Positions 54,852-63,475 of a stretch of 64,000 nucleotides of DNA are shown in pieces. Position numbers and translations under genes: made by a program. This stretch comes from Nonomuraea spiralis (GTDB taxonomy: Bacteria > Actinomycetota > Actinomycetes > Streptosporangiales > Streptosporangiaceae): NCBI RefSeq assembly GCF_014648435.1, contig NZ_BMRC01000011.1, positions 124,001-188,000 of the forward strand, read 5' to 3'. How positions within the stretch are numbered: position 1 is the stretch's first letter; each line of letters begins with the position of its first letter. The notes beneath the pieces are model-generated. The model saw nothing but the letters and a program-made list of their open reading frames with translations, did no database searches and was not told where the DNA came from.

Positions 54852-56207
54852 TCAGACGCCGAGCGCCGAAGGCCCGCCCAGCTCGTGCAGGAACAGCGCC
54901 TCGGCGGTGGCCACGCGGCGCAGCTCCTCCAGGTCGAGCCGCTCGTTGGGGGCGTGGATGGCGGCGTCCTCGTCCTCGGCGCCGAACAGCAGGATCTCGG
55001 CCGCCGGGTACTGCTTGAGCAGCGTGTTCACCAGCGGGATCGAGCCGCCCGCGCCCACGTCGCGCGGCGGGCGGCCGAACGCCCGCTCCATCGCCCGGTT
55101 GAGCGCGGCCCGCGCCTTGCCGCCCGAGTCGGCCTGGAAGCCGGACCCGACGGTGAAGTCGCCGAACGACACCTGCACGCCCCACGGCGCCACCTGGCGC
55201 AGGAACTCCACCACGGCGTTGACCGTGGTCTTCGGGTCGCCGGACGGAGGCACGCGGACGGTCACCCGGGCCCGCGCCACGGGCTGGACCGCGTTCACGG
55301 CGCCCGACACGGTCGGCACGTCGAGGCCCGTCACGGTGATCGCGTACGACGCCCACAGCCGGTCGGCCAGCGAGCCGGACCCGACCAGCGAGACGCCGTC
55401 CGCCACGCCGGCGGTCTTCCTGAACTCCTCCTCCGACGGGCCCTGGCCGAGGAAGCTGCCGCGCGGCAGGCCGGGCACGCGGATGTCGCCGTTCTCGTCG
55501 TGCAGCGCGGTCAGCATGCGCATCAGGGCGGCCAGCGCGTCGGGAGCGGCGCCGCCGAACGAGCCGCTGTGGACGGCCTCGCGCAGCGTGCGCACCTCGA
55601 TGGTGAAGGCCGCCATGCCGCGCAGCGACGTCGTGACCGCCGGGTCGCCGACGCGCGGGTTGCCGCTGTCGGCCACCACGATCGCGTCGGCGCGCAGCAG
55701 TTCGGGGTTGCGCTCGACGAAGGACTCCAGGCGCTCGCCCGCGTACTCCTCCTGGCCCTCGATGATGACCTTGATGCCCACGGGGAAGCGGCCCTGGAAG
55801 GTGCGCAGGGCGGCGATGTGGGAGATGACGCCCGACTTGTCGTCCGCGCAACCGCGGCCGAACAGCTTGCCGTCGATCAGGGTGGGCTCGAACGGCGGCG
55901 TGCGCCACGCGGCCAGGTCCCCGGCGGGCTGCACGTCGTAGTGCGCGTACAGCAGGACCGTCGGCGCTCCGGGCGGGGCGGGCGCCTCGCCGTAGATCGC
56001 GGGGAAGCTGCCTTCGACGGCGACCTGCTGGACGTGCGGCAGGCCCACCGAGCGTACGAGCTCCTCCACCACCGCGGCGGCGGCGTAGACCGGCTCCTCC
56101 GGGTGGCCGGGAAAGGCCACGGAGGGAATGGCGGCGAGCCGCTTGAGCTCCTCGATGGCCTGGGGCATCGCGGCGGCGACTGCGCTCTCGATCTGGTCAG
56201 GAGTCAC
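54852..56207 (-). CDS. M20 family metallopeptidase (dipeptidase)
   Basis: A 451-residue zinc peptidase. Metal-site residues are His89 and Asp91 (YAHYDVQP), Asp122 (CADDKSG) and Glu153/Glu154 (GQEEYAGE); the C-terminal His is in the IHAPNERL block. The dimerisation lid lies between about residues 200 and 310. Such enzymes hydrolyse dipeptides or N-acyl amino acids in the cytoplasm. The GTG at 56207 (VTPDQIESAV) gives the family length; upstream in-frame sequence belongs to the promoter region. It diverges from an aminotransferase-alanine dehydrogenase operon, which fits shared use in peptide or amino-acid catabolism. Confidence 0.92.
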   Translation of the reverse strand: MTPDQIESAVAAAMPQAIEELKRLAAIPSVAFPGHPEEPVYAAAAVVEELVRSVGLPHVQQVAVEGSFPAIYGEAPAPPGAPTVLLYAHYDVQPAGDLAAWRTPPFEPTLIDGKLFGRGCADDKSGVISHIAALRTFQGRFPVGIKVIIEGQEEYAGERLESFVERNPELLRADAIVVADSGNPRVGDPAVTTSLRGMAAFTIEVRTLREAVHSGSFGGAAPDALAALMRMLTALHDENGDIRVPGLPRGSFLGQGPSEEEFRKTAGVADGVSLVGSGSLADRLWASYAITVTGLDVPTVSGAVNAVQPVARARVTVRVPPSGDPKTTVNAVVEFLRQVAPWGVQVSFGDFTVGSGFQADSGGKARAALNRAMERAFGRPPRDVGAGGSIPLVNTLLKQYPAAEILLFGAEDEDAAIHAPNERLDLEELRRVATAEALFLHELGGPSALGV

Positions 56208-56438
56208 GGGACGGTCCCCCGGGGGTCGTTCTCGACAGTTTGGTCTCATTGGATCACAGAAGGTTCCGCAGTACGGAAACAGGCATGACCCGCGCGATAA
56301 TCTACCTGCGGATTTCGTTGCTGTTACACAACGCTTCTGCGGATCTCGATTTTCTTGCATAGTGCTGCGACCGATTCGCTTGGCAAACCGCAGGTGAACA
56401 TGCAAACTGTGGGGAGTTCGACACGAGGGAAGATAACC
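56208..56438. promoter_or_regulatory. Divergent regulatory region with repeats
   Basis: This 231-bp gene-free region is AT-richer than its surroundings. It holds TTCCG-N5-CGGAA at 56264-56278, and the 12-mer CTGCGGATTTCG at 56306-56317, repeated with one change at 56337-56348, 31 bp apart. The repeats fall on one helix face and may bind an Lrp/AsnC-type regulator, as expected for amino-acid genes, but no such gene is in the window. Confidence 0.45.
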
Positions 56439-57821
56439 ATGACGCAGCCGGAAAACGACGTCCTGAAGGCCGCGCAGGACAACCTGTGGTTGCACTTCAC
56501 GAGGCACAGCGCCTACCAGGAGAACGAGATCCCGACCATCGTGCGCGGTGAGGGCTCTTATATCTACGACATCCACGGCAAGCGTTACCTCGACGGTCTG
56601 GCCGGGCTGTTCGTGGTCCAGGTCGGGCACGGCCGTGGCGAGCTGGCCGAGGCCGCCGCCAAGCAGGCCCAGGAGCTGGCCTTCTTCCCGCTGTGGTCGT
56701 ACGCCCACCCCAAGGCGGCCGAGCTGGCCGCCCGCCTGGCCGAGCAGGCGCCGGGCGAGCTGAACCGGGTCTTCTTCACCACCGGCGGCGGCGAGGCCGT
56801 CGAGACCGCGTGGAAGCTGGCCAAGCAGTACTACAAGCTCGTCGGCAAGCCGCTCAAGCACAAGGTCATCAGCCGCCAGATCGCCTACCACGGCACCCCG
56901 CAGGGCGCCCTGTCGATCACCGGCATCCCGGCGTTCAAGCAGATGTTCGAGCCCCTCGTTCCCGGCTCGGTACGCGTTCCGAACACCAATTACTACCGCG
57001 CCGACGAAATCAGTGGCGTCCCCGGCATGTCGCCGGAGGAATACGGCATCTGGGCGGCCGACCGCGTGGCCCGCGCCATCGAGATGGAAGGCCCCGACAC
57101 CGTGGCCGCCGTCTTCGCCGAGCCCGTCCAGAACGCCGGCGGCTGCTTCCCGCCGCCCCCCGGCTACTTCCAGCGCCTGCGCGAGATCTGCGACGAGTAC
57201 GACGTGCTGCTCGTCTCCGACGAGGTCATCTGCGCCTTCGGCCGCCTCGGCACGATGTTCGGCGGCCAGAAGTTCGACTACGTGCCCGACATCATCACCT
57301 GCGCCAAGGGCCTGACCAGCGGCTACTCGCCCATCGGGGCCATGATCGCGCACGAGCGGCTGTTCGAGCCGTTCAAGCAGGGCGACACCATGTTCGCCCA
57401 CGGTTACACCTTCGGCGGCCACCCCGTGTCCGCCGCCGTGGCCCTCGCCAACCTCGACATCTTCGAGCGCGAGGACCTCCTCGGCCACGTCACCAGGAAC
57501 GAGCCCCTCTTCCAGGCCGCCCTCGACGACCTGCGCGACCTGCCGATCGTCGGCGACGTGCGCGGCTCGGGCTACTTCTGGGGCATCGAGCTGGTCAAGG
57601 ACAAGGCCACCAAGGAGACGTTCAACGCTGAGGAGTCCGAGCGGTTGCTGCGCGGATTCCTGTCCAAGGCGCTGTACGACGCCGGACTCTACTGCCGGGC
57701 GGACGACCGCGGTGACCCCGTGATCCAGCTCGCGCCCCCGCTGATCGCGGGGCCCAAGGAGTTCGACGAGATCGGATCCATCCTTCGCGGTGTGCTCACG
57801 GAAGCGTGGGCGCGCCTGTGA
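56439..57821 (+). CDS. Class III aminotransferase
   Basis: A 460-residue PLP-dependent enzyme of the omega-aminotransferase/aspartate-aminotransferase class III group. The PLP phosphate loop TTGGGEAVETAWK, the Asp in LLVSDEVICAFGR, and the Schiff-base Lys in TCAKGLTSGYSP are present, as is the C-terminal ADDRGDPVIQLAPPLIA substrate region. The amine donor or acceptor is probably pyruvate, alanine or a related omega-amino acid. The start at 56439 has a GAGGGA SD; the GTG before it is out of phase with family homology. It is followed after 52 bp by ald, which suggests transamination coupled to alanine/pyruvate recycling. Confidence 0.9.
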   Translation: MTQPENDVLKAAQDNLWLHFTRHSAYQENEIPTIVRGEGSYIYDIHGKRYLDGLAGLFVVQVGHGRGELAEAAAKQAQELAFFPLWSYAHPKAAELAARLAEQAPGELNRVFFTTGGGEAVETAWKLAKQYYKLVGKPLKHKVISRQIAYHGTPQGALSITGIPAFKQMFEPLVPGSVRVPNTNYYRADEISGVPGMSPEEYGIWAADRVARAIEMEGPDTVAAVFAEPVQNAGGCFPPPPGYFQRLREICDEYDVLLVSDEVICAFGRLGTMFGGQKFDYVPDIITCAKGLTSGYSPIGAMIAHERLFEPFKQGDTMFAHGYTFGGHPVSAAVALANLDIFEREDLLGHVTRNEPLFQAALDDLRDLPIVGDVRGSGYFWGIELVKDKATKETFNAEESERLLRGFLSKALYDAGLYCRADDRGDPVIQLAPPLIAGPKEFDEIGSILRGVLTEAWARL

Positions 57822-57833
57822 CACCCTCCATAT

Positions 57834-57853
57834 CCGGCACGACGATGTGCCGG
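57834..57853 (+). other. Intercistronic hairpin
   Basis: CCGGCAC and GTGCCGG pair perfectly over a 6-base loop in the 52-bp gap before ald. It could be a partial terminator or a stabilising element for the operon mRNA. Confidence 0.4.
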
Positions 57854-57873
57854 TCTCCGAAAGGATCCCAGTG

Positions 57874-58983
57874 ATGAAGATCGGCGTCCCTGCCGAGGTC
57901 AAGAACCACGAATACCGCGTGGCGGTCACCCCCGCCGGTGTTCACGAGCTGGTCCGCGACGGTCACGACGTCGCCGTCCAGCGGGGTGCCGGCCTCGGCT
58001 CACACATCACGGACGAGGAGTACCTCGCGGCGGGCGCGAAGATCCTCGACAGCGCCGACGCCGTGTGGGGTCAGGCCGACATGGTCCTCAAGGTGAAGGA
58101 GCCCATCGCCGAGGAGTACCACCGCCTGCGCGAGGGCCTGGTGCTCTTCACCTACCTGCACCTGGCCGCCTCCCGCCCCTGCACCGACGCGCTGCTCGCC
58201 GCCGGGACGACCGCCATCGCGTACGAGACCGTGCAGGTGGGCAACACGCTGCCGCTGCTCGCCCCGATGTCGGAGGTCGCCGGCCGGCTCGCGCCGCAGG
58301 TGGGCGCCTACAACCTCATGCGCTTCAACGGCGGCCGCGGCGTCCTGCCCGGCGGGGTGCCCGGCGTGGCCCCGGCCAAGGTGGTCGTCATCGGCGGCGG
58401 CGTCTCCGGTCTGAACGCCGCCCAGATCGCCGTCGGCATGGGCGCCGACGTCACCGTGCTCGACACCAACATCGACCGGCTGCGGCACATCGACGCCATC
58501 TACCAGGGCCGGCTCAAGACCCTCGTGTCCACCTCGTACGCCATCGAGCGCGAGGTGCTGGGGGCCGACCTGGTCATCGGCGCGGTGCTGATCCCCGGCG
58601 CCAAGGCTCCCACGCTGGTCTCCAACGACCTGGTCTCGCGGATGAAGCCAGGCTCGGTGCTCGTGGACATCGCCATCGACCAGGGTGGCTGCTTCGAGGA
58701 CTCGCGGCCGACCACGCACGCCGAGCCGACGTACAAGGTGCACGAATCGATCTTCTACTGCGTGGCGAACATGCCGGGCTCGGTGGCCAACACCTCGACC
58801 TACGCGCTGACCAACGCCACCCTTCCGTACGCGGTCAAGCTGGCCAAGCTGGGCTGGCGCGAGGCGCTGAAGGCGGACCCGGCGCTCGCGCTCGGTCTCA
58901 ACACCCATGACGGCCTGCTCACCAACGAGCCGGTCGCCGAGGCGCTCGGGCTGGCCTGCACGCCGGTCGCCGACGTTCTCTGA
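57874..58983 (+). CDS. ald: Alanine dehydrogenase
   Basis: A 369-residue NAD-dependent enzyme that interconverts alanine and pyruvate with ammonia. The N-terminal [22 protein letters not shown] and [12 protein letters not shown] are the family signature, [26 protein letters not shown] is the Rossmann NAD-binding site, and [16 protein letters not shown] carries the catalytic Asp. The length matches the family (about 370). The ATG at 57874 was taken; a GTG three bases earlier is possible. It follows the aminotransferase gene, so the two can cycle nitrogen between amino donors, alanine and ammonia. Confidence 0.96.
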   Translation: MKIGVPAEVKNHEYRVAVTPAGVHELVRDGHDVAVQRGAGLGSHITDEEYLAAGAKILDSADAVWGQADMVLKVKEPIAEEYHRLREGLVLFTYLHLAASRPCTDALLAAGTTAIAYETVQVGNTLPLLAPMSEVAGRLAPQVGAYNLMRFNGGRGVLPGGVPGVAPAKVVVIGGGVSGLNAAQIAVGMGADVTVLDTNIDRLRHIDAIYQGRLKTLVSTSYAIEREVLGADLVIGAVLIPGAKAPTLVSNDLVSRMKPGSVLVDIAIDQGGCFEDSRPTTHAEPTYKVHESIFYCVANMPGSVANTSTYALTNATLPYAVKLAKLGWREALKADPALALGLNTHDGLLTNEPVAEALGLACTPVADVL

Positions 58984-58989
58984 GTGTCC

Positions 58990-59025
58990 TGAGGGGGTGC
59001 GGTCCGGGCGGGCCGCGCCCCCTCA
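58990..59025. terminator. Bidirectional terminator hairpin after ald
   Basis: A 13-bp stem with one G-T pair (TGAGGGGGTGCGG with CCGCGCCCCCTCA) and a 10-base loop begins 7 bp after the ald stop and ends inside the stop of the convergent Sel1-repeat gene. Confidence 0.75.
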
Positions 59026-60411
59026 GCGTATTCCCAGGCGGCGGCGCAGGTCGCGGGCGGTGGCGAGGACGTGCTCGATCTCGCCCGTGCCCGGCCAGGG
59101 CGCGCTGCCGGGACGCAGCAGCGTGCCGCGCACTGACGCCAGGTGCTCGATCGCGCTGCGGTGCACGCCGCTCCGCTCCACCAGCCAGCCGATCACGTCG
59201 GAGTGGTCGTGCAGCGGCCTGGTCACCAGGTCCCAGGTGCCCAGGATCTCCGTCAGGTCCGGCACGGACAGCGGCACGCCGCCCCTGCGGCCCGTGGCCG
59301 ACGCCGCCAGCTCGGCGCGGGCGGCCAGCTCGGGCTCGGCCGTACGGGCCCACGCCGGGGGCGGCGGGTCGGCCAGCCACTCCTCCGCCTCGCCCAGCTC
59401 GCCGGCCACCGTCAGCAGCCCGCCCAGCTCGACCGCCGCGCCGTGGTGGCCGGCCCGCGCCGCCTGGCGGAACCAGTGGCGGCCGCCGGCCAGGTCGCCG
59501 AACTCGGCGATCAGCAGCAGACCGTAGTTGAAGGCCGACTCGGCGTCGCCACCGCCCGCCGCCCTGCCGAACCAGTGGCTGGCCGCCGGGGTGTCGCCGA
59601 GCTCCACGCAGACGAACCCGGCCATGCGCTGGTCCTCCAGCCGTCCGGCGGCGGCGGCCCGCTCGTACCAGGCGCGGGCCGTACGCAGGTCGCCGCGGGA
59701 CAGGGCGATGGCGCCGAGGCGGGAAGCGGCGCCGGGGTGCTCGTTCTTGGCGGCCAGCCGGTAGTAGGCCTCGGCGCCCTCGGGGTCGCGGCTGGCGTGC
59801 AGGTAGAGGCCCATGCAGTGGGCCGAGTCGGCGTGGCCGCCCCTGGCCGCGTACTCCCACCAGCGCACGGTCTCCTCGTCCTCGCCCGCGGAGTAGGCCA
59901 GGAAGCCGAGGTCGTGGGCCGAGGCCATGTCGCCGTCGTCGGCCGCCCTGCGGTGCCACTCGCGGGCCACGCCGGTCTCGCCGTAGTCCTCGCACAGCAG
60001 CGCGAGGCGGCGTGCCGCGGTACGGGAGCCGGCCAGGGCCGAACGCTCGAACCAGGCTCTCGCGGCCCCGGCGTCGCCGCGCTGCTCCAGCAGGAGCGTG
60101 GCCAGGTTGGCGGCGGCCTCGGCGTCGCCGGTGGCCGCGGCCGTCTCGTACCAGATGACCGCCTCTTCCAGGCTGCCGTGTTTCTCGTGCCAGACGCCCA
60201 GGTTGTAGGCGCTGTCGACGTTGCCGCCCCCGGCCGCGAGCTCCCACCAGAGCCGGGCCGCCGCCCGGTCGCCGCGCTGGGCGTAGAGCTTGCCGAGCCG
60301 GTGGGCCGCCTGGGCGTCGCCCGCCCGCGCGGCGGCCGTCAACTCGGGCTCGTCCCCCACCCGTGGCGCCGGAACGGCCGGCGCCGCCACCTCTCCCTGC
60401 CACCAGGCCAT
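59023..60411 (-). CDS. Sel1/TPR-like repeat protein
   Basis: A 462-residue soluble protein. From about residue 25 to 335 it carries nine or so Sel1-like repeats of about 35 residues, for example DSAYNLGVWHEKHGSLEEAVIWYETAAATGD and ADSAHCMGLYLHASRDPEGAEAYYRLA, in which Trp and Tyr take the usual large-residue positions. The C-terminal part (about 360-462) is different: it has DLTEILGTWDLVTRPLHDHSDVIGWLVERSG and ends in basic RDLRRRLGIR. Sel1 repeats mediate protein binding. The start at 60411 (MAWWQGEV) is 56 bp from the next gene; a GATCGCGCGATC palindrome lies at 60430-60441 in that gap. Confidence 0.78.
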   Translation of the reverse strand: MAWWQGEVAAPAVPAPRVGDEPELTAAARAGDAQAAHRLGKLYAQRGDRAAARLWWELAAGGGNVDSAYNLGVWHEKHGSLEEAVIWYETAAATGDAEAAANLATLLLEQRGDAGAARAWFERSALAGSRTAARRLALLCEDYGETGVAREWHRRAADDGDMASAHDLGFLAYSAGEDEETVRWWEYAARGGHADSAHCMGLYLHASRDPEGAEAYYRLAAKNEHPGAASRLGAIALSRGDLRTARAWYERAAAAGRLEDQRMAGFVCVELGDTPAASHWFGRAAGGGDAESAFNYGLLLIAEFGDLAGGRHWFRQAARAGHHGAAVELGGLLTVAGELGEAEEWLADPPPPAWARTAEPELAARAELAASATGRRGGVPLSVPDLTEILGTWDLVTRPLHDHSDVIGWLVERSGVHRSAIEHLASVRGTLLRPGSAPWPGTGEIEHVLATARDLRRRLGIR

Positions 60412-60467
60412 GGCGACAGCGTGGCACGTGATCGCGCGATCGCGAACCGTAATCGCCGACAACGCCG

Positions 60468-61346
60468 CTAGGAGAACCTGATGAACCCGGAATACATGCC
60501 CATCCCGCACACGTAGCGCAGCGAACCGGGGCGGTGCGGCGGCAGCCGTACGGTGGCGGGCAGGGCCACGTCGCGCCCGTCGATGGTGACGGTGCTCGTG
60601 CAGCCCTGATCGACCCGCTTGAAGATGATCTCGACCGGTACGTTCGCGCGGGCGGACACGGTGGCGGGCCGGTAGCCGTCGCGGGTGGCGTAGACCGTGA
60701 CGGTCCTGGCGGCCGGCCCCGCCGCGGCCGGGGTGGCCCCCGGCGTCCAGCCGCCCAGGTTGAGCCCGGCCACGACGGTCCAGAGTCCGGCGGCGATCGC
60801 GAGGACCCCGGCGAGCCTGGCCAGCCTGGTACGGGAGACGCGGCGCAGCACGTACCCGAGCAGCGCGAACGCCGGCGCCGTACCGAGCACGAACCCCGCC
60901 ATGGCCGCCGCGCCCGACAGCGGTGAGCCGCTGGAGACGGCGAGCATCTCCATGCCGAGCGTCACCCCGCAGGGCACCAGGATCGTGGCCGCGCCCAGCA
61001 GCGGCGCCCGGTAGCCGGCGGGCCGGGCGGGCTCGCCGCAGGCGTGGCTCCCGCCGCGCAGGAGCCGGACGGCGAACCCGATCACCGCGCAGCCGGCCGC
61101 GATCAGGAGCAGGGCCCGCGCCCGCGGCGGCAGGCTGACAGCCGAGCCGAGCAGCCCGAGCAGCGTCCCGGCCAGCGTGTACGACGCCAGCCGGCCGCCC
61201 AGGAACCACGCCACCTGTACGGGGTCGCGCCCGTCGTGCCGCCCGACCAGGCCCATGAGCAGCCCGCCCTGGGCGGCCGTGCACGAGGCGGTGCCCGCGA
61301 CCAGCCCGGCTGCCACGCCCCCGGCGAACAGGGTGACGGCCTCCAC
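60468..61346 (-). CDS. TauE/SafE-type membrane protein fused to cupredoxin-like metal-binding domain
   Basis: A 292-residue protein starting at GTG 61346. Residues 1-190 form six helices of the COG2836 (urease-accessory UreH/DsbD-like, TauE/SafE) family, with GTASCTAAQGG, CGVTLGMEML and GTAPAFALLGY. Residues about 205-292 form a beta-rich domain that looks like a cupredoxin: Cys249 in DQGCTSTV, and a terminal C-G-M-G-M (Cys280, Met282, Met284) as a likely copper(I) site. Such fusions usually lie with copper exporters. The product could handle copper at the membrane; no copper ATPase is in the window. A 156-bp gap separates it from the SHOCT gene. Confidence 0.82.
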   Translation of the reverse strand: MEAVTLFAGGVAAGLVAGTASCTAAQGGLLMGLVGRHDGRDPVQVAWFLGGRLASYTLAGTLLGLLGSAVSLPPRARALLLIAAGCAVIGFAVRLLRGGSHACGEPARPAGYRAPLLGAATILVPCGVTLGMEMLAVSSGSPLSGAAAMAGFVLGTAPAFALLGYVLRRVSRTRLARLAGVLAIAAGLWTVVAGLNLGGWTPGATPAAAGPAARTVTVYATRDGYRPATVSARANVPVEIIFKRVDQGCTSTVTIDGRDVALPATVRLPPHRPGSLRYVCGMGMYSGFIRFS

Positions 61347-61502
61347 GCTCAGCGGACGGGCGCCGGGCGGCCGGCCGCGCGCCGGTCGCGGGATCTGACG
61401 ATGGAGCGCATGGCCGTCCCCACTTTCTTGGAAGCTTTTGTGGGAAACGTAACGCGGTGAGCTGGATGCGGCCAGTGACAGTTGTTGTACCGTTAGTGAT
61501 GT

Positions 61503-61739
61503 TTAGGTGGTTGCGCCCTTGAGCACGGACATCTTCTCGAACAGCTCGTCGTCGCTCATCTCGCCGCGGGCGTACCGCTCGGCGAGGATCCGCTCGGCCG
61601 ACGCCGTGGGACTGTGCGGCGCGATCGCCGGCCGGCGCCCCCACCACCCCTTGCGCCGGGCCGTGACGGCGAGCGCGACGAGCGCGACCCAGAACAGTCC
61701 CCAGAAGACCGGGATGACCGGCCAGAAACCCATGTGCAT
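61503..61739 (-). CDS. Membrane-anchored SHOCT domain protein
   Basis: A 78-residue protein with one hydrophobic helix (VIPVFWGLFWVALVALAVTA) and a C-terminal SHOCT motif, AERILAERYARGEMSDDELFEKMSVLK. The ATG at 61739 has a GGAGG SD 5 bp upstream. Small SHOCT proteins of this form often accompany metal-handling genes in actinomycetes, which fits the cupredoxin fusion downstream. Function is otherwise unknown. The 187-bp upstream gap (61740-61926) contains its promoter, which I cannot pin down. Confidence 0.85.
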   Translation of the reverse strand: MHMGFWPVIPVFWGLFWVALVALAVTARRKGWWGRRPAIAPHSPTASAERILAERYARGEMSDDELFEKMSVLKGATT

Positions 61740-61926
61740 GACTTTCCTCCTTCGTCCTGCCTCCAGGGTCCGCCTTCCCGGCCCGGGGCGAATCGGCCGA
61801 CGGGATCCGGCCGGCGTGCGCCCGGGGGAGTGCTCGGGCGGCCCTGGCGTACGCCCGCGGCGGTAGCGCGCCGGTGTGTCTCGTCGTCCGCAGGACGGGG
61901 GCGGTCTCCGCGCAGTGGGCCCGCGA
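61740..61926. other. Gap without a recognised gene
   Basis: Between the SHOCT gene and the methyltransferase I see no gene, repeat or strong hairpin. It must hold the promoter of the SHOCT gene on the minus strand. The GC content stays high throughout. Confidence 0.6.
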
Positions 61927-62691
61927 TCACGCCGCAGGCTTCGGCGGACGCCTGGCCTCGATGAGGAACCTGGACGAATGGGCGACGAACGGCCCCTCGG
62001 CCTCGATGAGTCCGTGCAGTTCGCGCAGCTTGTCGTCGTAGCGCCGCACCGAGAAGCCCGGCACGATCCAGATCACCTTGCGCAGGAAGTAGATCACCGC
62101 GCCGATGTCGCGGAACTCCATCCGCAGCCGCTCGGCCCGCAGGTCGATGACGTCAAGACCGGCGGACCGGGCCGCCGCCTCGGCGTCGCGCGGGTCGCGG
62201 GCCGAGCCGTCCTGCGGGCCCATGAAGAACTCGGTCAGCTCGAACACGCTGCGCGGGCCGACCTGCTGGGAGAAGTACGTGCCACCGGGCCGCAGCACGC
62301 GGGCGATCTCGTCCCACCAGGTCACCACCGGATGGCGGCTGACCACCAGGTCGAAGACGCCGTCGCGGAACGGCAGACGCGGCTCCTCGTCGTCGGCCAC
62401 CACCCGGGCGCCACGCGGGCGCAGCCGGGAGGCGGCCAGCGCGAGGTTGGGCGGCCACGACTCGGTCGCCACGGTGACGGGCGGGAGCTCGGGCAGGCCG
62501 GCCAGGATCTCGCCGCCGCCGGTCTGGACGTCGAGCGCCGCCTCGGCCGCCGCCATCCGCCCGGCCAGCAGGCGGGAGTAGCCCCACGAGGGTCGTTCCT
62601 CGGTGGCCCGGCCCTCCAGCCAGGAGAAGTCCCAGCCGTCGACCGAGACGGTGTCGGCCTCTTCGACCAGGTCATCGTATGTACGCCGCAT
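61927..62691 (-). CDS. SAM-dependent methyltransferase
   Basis: A 254-residue protein. The Rossmann core is unusual at the N-terminus: LDVQTGGGEILAGL stands for the SAM loop, followed by VTVATESWPPNLALAASRL (acidic residue after strand 2), DGVFDLVVSRHPVVTWWDEIARVLRPGG (motifs IV to VI) and SQQVGP. The C-terminal part ends with RFLIEARRPP. It is a class I methyltransferase of the kind often annotated only by domain; the substrate is unknown. The start is taken at ATG 62691; a TTG at 62727 would add 12 residues. A GGAGG directly next to the ATG is not an ideal SD. Confidence 0.82.
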   Translation of the reverse strand: MRRTYDDLVEEADTVSVDGWDFSWLEGRATEERPSWGYSRLLAGRMAAAEAALDVQTGGGEILAGLPELPPVTVATESWPPNLALAASRLRPRGARVVADDEEPRLPFRDGVFDLVVSRHPVVTWWDEIARVLRPGGTYFSQQVGPRSVFELTEFFMGPQDGSARDPRDAEAAARSAGLDVIDLRAERLRMEFRDIGAVIYFLRKVIWIVPGFSVRRYDDKLRELHGLIEAEGPFVAHSSRFLIEARRPPKPAA

Positions 62692-62750
62692 CCTCCGACC
62701 CTGACAGCGACCCCGCCGCGGCTTCAACCGGATTTCCCGCGTGCCGCGCG

Positions 62751-63212
62751 TCAGGCGATGCGGGCGCGTACGGCCGCGCGGTCCACGCCGAGGTGGTCGA
62801 TCAGGTGGGCCACCGGGTCGTGGCCGTCCTGGTCCAGGAGGGCGAGCAGCAGGTGCCGGGGCACCTGCGGTCTCGTTCTCGTACGGGTGGCCCGGATGGC
62901 GGTGTTGACCACGGTGCGGGCGCTCGACGTCAGGGCGGTGCCGGAGATCGGCGGGTGCCTCCGGGGCGTCGCGCGCGGGGCCTCGCCGAGGTCCAGGCCG
63001 ATCGAGCGCAGCGCCACCCGGTCGAGCTCGTCGAGCGCGGCGCGCGCCGTGGCCAGGTCGACGCCCAGCGCCCGCGCCGGCTCCGAGCCGGGGGCGTGCA
63101 GCAGGCCGAGCAGCAGGTGCTCGGTGCCGAGCCGCCGGTCGCCGCGCTGCCTGGCCTCGTCGAGTGCCGCGCTGACGACGGCCGCGAACGGACTCTTCTC
63201 CTTGCCGAACAT
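62751..63212 (-). CDS. Orphan Clp N-terminal (Clp_N) double-repeat protein
   Basis: A 153-residue protein with two Clp_N repeats: the first, FAAVVSAALDEARQRGDRRLGTEHLLLGLL, the second, ALTSSARTVVNTAIRATRTRTRPQVPRHLLLALL. It has no AAA+ ATPase domain, so it may act as a stand-alone adaptor or decoy that binds Clp substrates. The ATG at 63212 has a GAGGA SD; an upstream GTG (63224) overlaps the HTH gene stop as GTGA, so the two genes are coupled in either case. It shares an operon with the HTH gene and the palindromic promoter at 63427-63472. Confidence 0.85.
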   Translation of the reverse strand: MFGKEKSPFAAVVSAALDEARQRGDRRLGTEHLLLGLLHAPGSEPARALGVDLATARAALDELDRVALRSIGLDLGEAPRATPRRHPPISGTALTSSARTVVNTAIRATRTRTRPQVPRHLLLALLDQDGHDPVAHLIDHLGVDRAAVRARIA

Positions 63213-63220
63213 GGCGATCC

Positions 63221-63424
63221 TCACTTTCCGTATCTGGCGTGCACGGACTGCCGTGACATTCCGAGCGCGTCGCCGATCTGCTCCCAGGTCCAGCCCTGCT
63301 CCCTGGCCAGCGCCACCGACTCCGCCTCCACCTGCTCGGCCAGCCGGTGCAGCGCGCCCACCGCCCGCAGGCCGAGGGCGGGGTCGTTCGACCTGATGCG
63401 TTGAGACAGCTCTTCCACGTCCAC
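63221..63424 (-). CDS. Small sigma-like helix-turn-helix protein
   Basis: A 67-residue protein. The C-terminal half is a helix-turn-helix, LAREQGWTWEQIGDALGMSRQSVHARYGK, resembling region 4 of sigma factors. The N-terminal half (EELSQRIRSNDPALGLRAVGALHRLAEQ) is a helical dimerisation-like segment. Related small proteins with a Clp_N gene next to them are widespread in actinomycetes. GTG 63424 has no SD and lies 7 bp from a TAGCCT -10 element, which predicts a leaderless mRNA. It is the best candidate in the window to bind the perfect palindrome next to it. Confidence 0.82.
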   Translation of the reverse strand: MDVEELSQRIRSNDPALGLRAVGALHRLAEQVEAESVALAREQGWTWEQIGDALGMSRQSVHARYGK

Positions 63425-63426
63425 GT

Positions 63427-63472
63427 TGTCAGGCTAGATTGACAGGATGGATTTTGTCAATCTAGCCTGACA
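63427..63472. promoter_or_regulatory. Perfect 18-10-18 palindrome holding two mirrored leaderless promoters
   Basis: The left arm (63427-63444, TGTCAGGCTAGATTGACA) and the right arm (63455-63472) are exact reverse complements around a 10-bp spacer. For the + strand, TTGACA (63439-63444) and TAGCCT (63463-63468) are 18 bp apart and the ATG at 63476 starts 7 bp later. For the - strand, TTGACA (63460-63455) and TAGCCT (63436-63431) have the same spacing, with the GTG at 63424 6 bp later. Each arm also has TGTCA-N8-TGACA. Both genes would have leaderless transcripts and share one operator. Confidence 0.8.
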
Positions 63473-63475
63473 GGC

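Noticed and set aside
56208-57929. N-terminal extension of the M20 peptidase to more than 1000 residues
   Set aside because: The extension is antisense to the aminotransferase gene and has no domain; GTG 56207 gives the normal family length.
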